Translations under genes and position numbers: made by a program | NCBI GenBank assembly: GCA_003248315.1 | Contig: QKWM01000004.1 | Span: 3,159,001 to 3,223,000, forward strand | Length of the DNA stretch: 64,000 nt | Direction of reading: 5' to 3' | From: Streptomyces sp. SW4 | GTDB lineage: Bacteria; Actinomycetota; Actinomycetes; Streptomycetales; Streptomycetaceae | Part shown: positions 56,729-64,000 of the stretch, in pieces | How positions within the stretch are numbered: the first letter of the stretch is position 1 | How the letters are laid out: every line of letters begins with the position of its first letter | The notes under the pieces: generated by a model | The model's database searches: none | Told to the model about the DNA's origin: nothing | Seen by the model: the letters and a program-made list of their open reading frames with translations, nothing else

Positions 56729-56917
56729 GTGGACAACTGGCGGAAGTCCTCCTACTCGGGCCCCGACGACGGCAACGAGTGCGTGGAGATAGCGAACACC
56801 CGCACCCGCGTGGCCGTCCGCGACTCCAAGGCCCCCGCCCGGGCCACCCTCTCCTTTCCCGCCGCCGCTTTCGCGTCCTTTCTCGACGGCCTCAAGCGTC
56901 AGGAACCGGAGGGCTGA
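56729..56917 (+). CDS. DUF397 protein, first copy
   Basis: A 62-residue BldB/DUF397-type protein: MDNWRKSSYSGPDDGNECVE, then IANTRTRVAVRDSKAPARAT and LSFPAAAFASFLDGLKRQEP. WRKSSYSG, NECVE and VAVRDSK are the family signatures. The start GTG 56729 lies 4 nt after the XRE stop, with GAAGGAG 11 nt upstream. The unbroken frame reaches farther back, but that part is XRE coding DNA. It is probably the cognate partner of the XRE regulator. A second, nearly identical gene follows 3 nt later. Confidence 0.9.
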   Translation: MDNWRKSSYSGPDDGNECVEIANTRTRVAVRDSKAPARATLSFPAAAFASFLDGLKRQEPEG

Positions 56918-57099
56918 ACCATGGGTTCGTTCCGGACTCTCCGCTGGCGGAAGTCCTCCTACTCGGGCCCCGACGACGGCAACGAGTGCGTGGAGATAGC
57001 GAACACCCGCACCCACGTGGCCGTCCGCGACTCCAAGGCCCCGCCCGGGCCACCCTCACCTTTCCCGCCGCCGCTTTCGCGTCCTTCCTCGACGCCCTC
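56738..57099. repeat. Tandem duplication of the DUF397 gene body
   Basis: The stretch starting TGGCGGAAGTCCTCCTACTC at 56738 recurs at 56945 (offset 207 bp) and stays nearly identical for about 155 bp, to the CCTCAAGCGG near 56897 and 57099. The high identity at synonymous sites suggests recent duplication or gene conversion. Confidence 0.85.
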
Positions 57100-57152
57100 A
57101 AGCGGGCCGACGGCCCCGCGAGGGCCCGGTCGCCGGACGGGTCTCCGCGTGA
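56921..57152 (+). CDS. DUF397 protein, second copy (two frame breaks)
   Basis: About 77 residues. ATG 56921 (MGSFRTLRWRKSSYSGPDDG) has its own N-terminus, then the same core as its neighbour (NECVEIANTRTHVAVRDSKA). One lost base near 57043 and a second near 57115 give ARATLTFPAAAFASFLDALK, ending about GPVAGRVSA at TGA 57152. That stop overlaps the GTG of the next gene, which supports the reading. The body is a near-identical tandem copy of the upstream gene. Only Arg to His and a few tail residues differ. Confidence 0.75.
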
Positions 57153-57334
57153 GCGCGCCGCCCGACGGGCTGCCCGTCTACCGCGTCCTCACCGGACCGG
57201 ACGACGCCTCGTTCTGCCGGCGGGTGAGCGAGGCGCTGGAGCTCGGTTACGAACTCCACGAGGGCCCCGCCGTCACCTTCGACGGCGAACGGGTCGTCGT
57301 CGCACAGGCGGTGGTCTGGCCGAAGCGCTCGTAG
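57149..57334 (+). CDS. DUF1737-type small protein
   Basis: A 61-residue protein starting at GTG 57149: SAPPDGLPVYRVLTGPDDAS, FCRRVSEALELGYELHEGPA, VTFDGERVVVAQAVVWPKRS. The pattern YRVLTGPDD, then SEALELGYELHEGPAVTFDG, matches the DUF1737 family of short proteins of unknown function. No frame break. It is translationally linked to the second DUF397 gene. It may belong to the XRE-DUF397 block by position only. Confidence 0.78.
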   Translation: MSAPPDGLPVYRVLTGPDDASFCRRVSEALELGYELHEGPAVTFDGERVVVAQAVVWPKRS

Positions 57335-57375
57335 CGGCCGGTCCTGCTGTCACACCCCACCGGTACCGTCGGATC

Positions 57376-59618
57376 ATGCCCAACCAGCCACCCGCCGCCC
57401 CGGTGAACGGCGGCTCGCCGTCCTCGAAGGCGTGCTCGAGCGCATCACGTACGCCAACGAGGAGAACGGCTACACGGTCGCCCGCGTCGACACCGGCAGG
57501 GGCGCCGGCGACCTGCTGACCGTCGTCGGCGCGCTGCTGGGGGCGCAGGTCGGGGAGTCCCTGAGGATGGAGGGGCGCTGGGGATCGCACCCCCAGTACG
57601 GCAAGCAGTTCCACGTGGAGAACTACACGACCGTCCTGCCGGCCACCGTCCAGGGCATCCGGCGCTACCTCGGCTCGGGCCTGGTGAAGGGCATCGGGCC
57701 GGTCTTCGCCGACCGCATCACGCAGCACTTCGGGCTGGACACCCTCAAGGTCATCGAGGAGGAGCCGAAGCGGCTCATCGAGGTCCCCGGCCTCGGGCCC
57801 AAGCGGACGAAGAAGATCGCCGACGCCTGGGAGGAGCAGAAGGCGATCAAGGAGGTCATGCTCTTCCTCCAGACCGTCGAGGTGTCGACGTCGATCGCCG
57901 TGCGGATCTACAAGAAGTACGGCGACGCCTCGATCTCCGTGGTCAGGAACCAGCCGTACCGGCTGGCCGCGGACGTGTGGGCATCGGCTTCCTCACCGCC
58001 GACAAGATCGCCCAGTCGGTCGGCATCCCGCACGACAGCCCGGAGCGGGTCAAGGCGGGGCTCCAGTACGCGCTGTCGCAGTCCGCCGACCAGGGGCACT
58101 GCTATCTCCCGAGGAGCAGCTGATCGCCGACGCGGTCAAGCTGCTCCAGGTCGACACCGGCCTGGTCATCGAGTGCCTCGCGGAGCTGGCGGAGCCCCCG
58201 GAGGACGGCGGCGACCCGGAGTCGTACGGGAGAGGGTCCCGGGCCGGACGGGGCGACCCCGTCACCGCGATCTACCTCGTCCCCTTCCACCGCGCCGAGC
58301 TGTCCCTCTCCGCCCAGCTGCTGCGCCTCCTGCGCACCGGCGAGGACCGGATGCCGTCGTTCCGGGACGTCGCCTGGGACCGGGCGCTCGGCTGGCTGAG
58401 GGCAGGACCGGTGCCGACCTCGCCCCGAGCAGGAGGCCGCCGTCAAGCTGGCCCTGACCGAGAAGGTCGCCGTCCTCACCGGCGGCCCGGGCTGCGGCAA
58501 GTCCTTCACCGTCCGCTCCATCGTGGAGCTGGCCCGCGCCAAGAAGGCGAAGGTCGTGCTCGCCGCCCCGACCGGCCGCGCCGCCAAGCGCCTCGCCGAG
58601 CTGACCGGCGCCGAGGCCTCCACCGTCCACCGTCTGCTGGAGCTGAAGCCCGGGGCGACGCCGCCTACGACCGGGACCGGCCGCTCGACGCCGACCTCGT
58701 CGTCGTGGACGAGGCCTCCATGCTGGACCTCCTCCTGGCCAACAAGCTGGTCAAGGCCGTTCCGCCGGGCGCCCACCTGCTCTTCGTCGGCGATGTCGAC
58801 CAGCTGCCCAGCGTCGGCGCCGGCGAGGTGCTGCGGGACCTGCTGGCCGACGGCAGCCCGATCCCGGCCGTGCGCCTCACGCGCGTCTTCCGCCAGGCCC
58901 AGCAGTCCGGCGTCGTCACCAACGCCCACCGGATCAACGCCGGGCAGCACCCGGTCACCGACGGGATGAAGGACTTCTTCCTCTTCGTCGAGGACGACAC
59001 CGAGGAGGCCGGCCGGCTCACCGTCGACGTCGCGGCCCGGCGCATCCCGGCCCGGTTCGGGCTCGACCCGCGCCGCGACGTCCAGGTCCTCGCCCCCATG
59101 CACCGGGGCCCGGCCGGGCCGGCACGCTCAACGGCCTCCTCCAGCAGGCCGTCACCCCCGGCCGCCCCGACGTGCCCGAGAAGCGGTTCGGCGGCCGGGT
59201 GTTCCGCGTCGGCGACAAGGTCACCCAGATCCGCAACAATTACGAGAAGGGCACCAACGGCGTCTTCAACGGCACCGTGGGCGTCGTCACCTCGCTCGAC
59301 CCGGTGGACCAGCGCCTGACGGTGCTGACCGACGAGGACGAGGAGGTCGCCTACGAGTTCGACGAGCTGGACGAGCTGGCGCACGCGTACGCGGTGACCA
59401 TCCACCGCTCCCAGGGCAGCGAGTACCCGGCGGTGGTGATCCCGGTCACCACGGGCGCCTGGATGATGCTCCAGCGCAATCTGCTCTACACGGCCGTCAC
59501 CCGGGCGAAGAAGCTGGTCGTCCTGGTCGGTTCGCGCAAGGCGATCGGACAGGCGGTGCGCACGGTCTCGGCGGGCTGGCGCTGCACGGCGCTGGACTTC
59601 CGCCTCGCCGAAAAATGA
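57376..59618 (+). CDS. recD2: RecD-like DNA helicase RecD2 (about seven frame breaks)
   Basis: An SF1B 5'-3' helicase of about 750 residues. It starts at ATG 57376 (MPNQPPAAPVNG). Early parts read LERITYANEENGYTVARVDT, the OB-like RMEGRWGSHPQYGKQFHVEN and helix-hairpin-helix motifs (VKGIGPVFADRI; VPGLGPKRTKKIADA). Helicase motifs: Walker A LTGGPGCGKSFTVRSI, APTGRAAKRLAELTG, ADLVVVDEASMLDLLLANKL, LFVGDVDQLPSVGAGEVLRD, and the UvrD-like end YAVTIHRSQGSEYPAVVIPV and LLYTAVTRAKKLVVLVGS. Breaks near 57405, 57980, 58112, 58405, 58432, 58655 and 59118 are all one lost base. The density is high but all motifs survive, so I do not call it a pseudogene. Confidence 0.88.
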
Positions 59619-59688
59619 TCGATCAAATGAGTCGCAAAGGTCACAGAGCCCTTCCAGACGGGGAAGGAAGGGGCAGGATGAGCAAGTT

Positions 59689-59707
59689 GGCGGCACTGAG
59701 TGCCGCC
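59689..59707. other. Perfect hairpin in the citrate synthase upstream region
   Basis: GGCGGCAC, TGA, GTGCCGCC forms a perfect 8-3-8 stem-loop 107 nt before the citrate synthase start and 70 nt after the helicase stop. It may end the helicase transcript or lie in the leader. The rest of 59619-59813 shows no ORF. Confidence 0.5.
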
Positions 59708-59813
59708 GATAGGCCCGATGGTCGACCCGAGTGCACTCTCCTCAGCCAAGTGGGGGATGGTAGAGACAGTCAGGGCACCTCGAAGATGAGGCACTACGTC
59801 GGTGAGGGAAGAC

Positions 59814-61103
59814 GTGAGCGACAACTCTGTAGTACTGCGGTACGGCGACGGCGAGTACACCTACCCGGTGATCGACAGCACCGTCGGCGACAAGGGCTTC
59901 GACATCGGGAAGCTCCGCGCCCAGACCGGTCTGGTGACGCTGGACAGCGGATACGGCAACACGGCCGCCTATAAATCCGCGATCACGTACCTGGACGGCG
60001 AGGCGGGCATCCTCCGGTACCGCGGCTACCCGATCGAGCAGCTGGCCGAGCGCTCCACCTTCCTGGAGGTGGCCTACCTGCTGATCAACGGCGAGCTGCC
60101 GACCGTCGACCAGCTCACCGCGTTCCAGAACGACATCACGCAGCACACCCTGCTGCACGAGGACGTCAAGAACTTCTACCGGGGCTTCCCCCGTGACGCG
60201 CACCCGATGGCCATGCTGTCGTCGGTCGTCTCGGCGCTGTCCACCTTCTACCAGGACAGCCACAACCCGTTCGACGAGCAGCAGCGCAACCTCTCCACCA
60301 TCCGCCTGCTCGCCAAGCTTCCGACGATCGCGGCCTACGCCTACAAGAAGTCGGTCGGCCACCCGTTCGTCTACCCGCGCAACGACCTGGCCTACGTCGA
60401 GAACTTCCTGCGCATGACCTTCTCGGTCCCCGCCCAGGAGTACGAGCTGGACCCGATCGTCGTCTCCGCGCTGGACAAGCTGCTGATCCTGCACGCGGAC
60501 CACGAGCAGAACTGCTCGACCTCCACGGTCCGCCTGGTCGGCTCCTCGCAGGCGAACATGTTCGCGTCGATCTCGGCCGGCATCAACGCCCTGTGGGGCC
60601 CGCTGCACGGCGGCGCCAACCAGTCGGTGCTGGAGATGCTGGAGGGCATCCGCGACTCCGGCGGCGACGTGGACTCCTTCATCCGCAAGGTGAAGAACAA
60701 GGAGGACGGCGTCCGCCTGATGGGCTTCGGCCACCGGGTCTACAAGAACTTCGACCCCCGCGCCAAGATCATCAAGGCTGCCGCGCACGACGTGCTCTCC
60801 GCCCTCGGCAAGTCCGACGAGCTGCTCGACATCGCGCTGAAGCTCGAGGAGCACGCGCTCTCCGACGACTACTTCACCGAGCGCAAGCTCTACCCGAACG
60901 TCGACTTCTACACGGGTCTGATCTACCGGGCCATGGGCTTCCCGACCGAGATGTTCACGGTCCTGTTCGCCCTCGGCCGCCTTCCGGGCTGGATCGCCCA
61001 GTGGCACGAGATGATCAAGGAGCCGGGCTCCCGGATCGGCCGTCCGCGCCAGATCTACACGGGCGTCGTCGAGCGCGACTTCGTTCCGGTCGAGGAGCGC
61101 TGA
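59814..61103 (+). CDS. citA: Citrate synthase
   Basis: Condenses acetyl-CoA and oxaloacetate to citrate, entry to the TCA cycle. GTG 59814 (SDNSVVLRYGDGEYTYPVID) is preferred over GTG 59802 because GAGGGAA lies 5 nt upstream. The 429-residue protein is intact and of the hexameric type I form. Catalytic residues are in LLILHADHEQNCSTSTVRLV (His), GPLHGGANQSVLEML (His) and GFGHRVYKNFDPRAKIIK. VDFYTGLIYRAMGFPTEMFT holds the catalytic Asp, and the C-terminus has PGWIAQWHEM and RPRQIYTGVVERDFVPVEER. It ends in convergence with the copper ATPase 600 bp away. Confidence 0.97.
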   Translation: MSDNSVVLRYGDGEYTYPVIDSTVGDKGFDIGKLRAQTGLVTLDSGYGNTAAYKSAITYLDGEAGILRYRGYPIEQLAERSTFLEVAYLLINGELPTVDQLTAFQNDITQHTLLHEDVKNFYRGFPRDAHPMAMLSSVVSALSTFYQDSHNPFDEQQRNLSTIRLLAKLPTIAAYAYKKSVGHPFVYPRNDLAYVENFLRMTFSVPAQEYELDPIVVSALDKLLILHADHEQNCSTSTVRLVGSSQANMFASISAGINALWGPLHGGANQSVLEMLEGIRDSGGDVDSFIRKVKNKEDGVRLMGFGHRVYKNFDPRAKIIKAAAHDVLSALGKSDELLDIALKLEEHALSDDYFTERKLYPNVDFYTGLIYRAMGFPTEMFTVLFALGRLPGWIAQWHEMIKEPGSRIGRPRQIYTGVVERDFVPVEER

Positions 61104-61186
61104 CACCTGCCGGTGGGGGCGCCGTCCGCCCGAGGGTTCGCCGCTGAAGGAGCGTGGGCGACTGCGGGCCGCATGTAGCCGGTCGC

Positions 61187-61212
61187 GCAGTTCCCGCGCC
61201 CCTTCGGGGTGC
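61187..61212. repeat. Common Streptomyces intergenic repeat with hairpin
   Basis: GCAGTTCCCGCGCCCCTTCG, ending GGGTGC, forms a hairpin (GCGCCCC, TTC, GGGGTGC with one mismatch). This sequence recurs many times after genes in Streptomyces genomes, from memory. Here it follows citA by 84 nt. Confidence 0.65.
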
Positions 61213-61225
61213 GCCGTACAACCGG

Positions 61226-61297
61226 AAAGAAGAAGAAAAAGAAGAAGAAGGCGCCCGGCGCGCCGGTCCCCCACGGGCCGGCGACCAGGGCGCCTTC
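61226..61297 (-). terminator. Terminator of the copper ATPase with a U-rich tail on the minus strand
   Basis: GAAGGCGCCC (61247-61256) and GGGCGCCTTC (61288-61297) form a perfect 10-bp outer stem, with a further CGCCGG/CCGGCG inner stem. On the minus strand the stem is followed by a tract whose complement is AAAGAAGAAGAAAAAGAAG (61226-61246). The RNA would read CUUCUUCUUUUUCUUC, a rare good rho-independent tail. The hairpin may also stop citA transcription. Confidence 0.7.
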
Positions 61298-61703
61298 CCA
61301 TGTCCCGGTGCGGATTCCCCCACGGGATCCGGGCCGGGCGCTTGTGAGGACAGCGCCTGAATCGCTGTGTTTACCTGCGTGCGGTCTGCCGGGACAGCGC
61401 ACGCCCGGGAGGGCCGCTCAAAGCTTCCCGGTGTACGTGCCCCGGCAACGCATCTCCGGGGAAGTCCCCAAGACATCCCGGATGCCGGGATGCGCCCCCA
61501 AGACGCTGCCCGACATCGTCAACTTAGACCTTCGAACCCCTTCGATGGTTACGTTCGCATCACTGTGATCTGCGTCTCTTGCATATGTCCGATAGGTACG
61601 CAAGAGACCCGGTTCAGCGAACGAGACCCAGCGTAAGGAAGATGCGCGAGCCTTGTGAAGAGCTTATGTGAGTGGCGTGCCGGACTCCAGAGGGAGGGCG
61701 GGC
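61298..61703. other. Convergent gap with two further hairpins, no convincing gene
   Basis: Within 400 bp are CATCCCGG, ATG, CCGGGATG (61474-61492) and GTCTCTTGC...GCAAGAGAC with a 17-nt loop (61574-61608). The right half is markedly more AT-rich. Short frames (up to 61 codons) have no ribosome site and poor codon bias. A small RNA is possible but not shown. Confidence 0.5.

Positions 61704-64000
<2,297 letters not shown>

Noticed and set aside
57376..59618. Decayed helicase pseudogene
   Set aside because: Despite about seven breaks all helicase motifs are intact and all breaks are single-base losses, as in other genes here.
61418..61603. 61-codon minus-strand ORF in the citA-copA gap
   Set aside because: No ribosome site, no family resemblance and overlap with hairpins.

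Overview
This is a high-GC (about 72%) actinobacterial chromosome segment, almost certainly Streptomyces. The signs are the desferrioxamine genes with actinobacterial iron boxes, an XRE/DUF397 module, a fused ribose permease-binding protein, abundant GTG starts, ATGA/GTGA stop-start overlaps, and third-position GC in every gene. As I remember it, the gene order follows the S. coelicolor region from glmS2 through desA-D to citA (about SCO2789 down to SCO2731); this is recall, not a search. The segment is chromosomal core to sub-core. I see no rRNA, tRNA, CRISPR array, prophage or transposase.

Layout. 1-3.5 kb: the end of an acetate-transporter-like gene, a strong terminator, glmS with a small upstream gene, and a DUF4429/SHOCT protein. 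3.7-10.9 kb: the iron-regulated desferrioxamine set (desE, a siderophore-interacting reductase, desABCD), with two iron boxes. 11-17.5 kb: a leucine/isovalerate catabolic operon (acyl-CoA dehydrogenase, HMG-CoA lyase, both methylcrotonyl-CoA carboxylase subunits) divergent from a TetR regulator, with two matching palindromes between them. 17.5-21.4 kb: a phosphatase-like protein, a CDF cation exporter, thioesterase II and a second acyl-CoA dehydrogenase. 21.5-27.7 kb: a PucR regulator divergent from a Na+/solute symporter, an agmatinase-family ureohydrolase and a TPP-dependent enzyme, possibly a guanidino-compound route. 27.7-28.4 kb: a VapBC-like toxin-antitoxin pair. 28.5-36 kb: a phytase-like esterase, a fused double ABC exporter, a small secreted protein, an S37 tripeptidyl aminopeptidase and a lipoprotein. 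36.3-38.3 kb: a palindromic intergenic element and a GH3 beta-N-acetylhexosaminidase. 38.9-43.7 kb: small and membrane proteins, a TIM-barrel isomerase, a MarR-GNAT fusion, a tautomerase and a LacI regulator. 44-47.1 kb: a Gfo/Idh/MocA dehydrogenase, a DUF993 aldolase-like protein and a sugar isomerase, under probable LacI control. 47.2-53.9 kb: a ribose-type operon (lacI, rbsA, rbsC-rbsB fusion, rbsK, rbsD). 54-57.3 kb: an LLM flavin enzyme, an anti-sigma-like ATPase, and an XRE-DUF397-DUF397-DUF1737 block. 57.4-64 kb: a RecD-like helicase, citrate synthase, and a copper P-type ATPase that runs off the end.

Sequence quality is the main caveat. About 32 of the genes contain one or more frame breaks, about 65 in all. 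Every break is explained by the loss of exactly one base, usually in a C or G run, and the protein on each side is intact and collinear. I read these as base-calling deletions, not pseudogenes, and give each gene as one reconstructed CDS with the break positions. As a result several long apparent ORFs are false fusions (LacI-RbsA, TetR-phosphatase, agmatinase-TPP enzyme).
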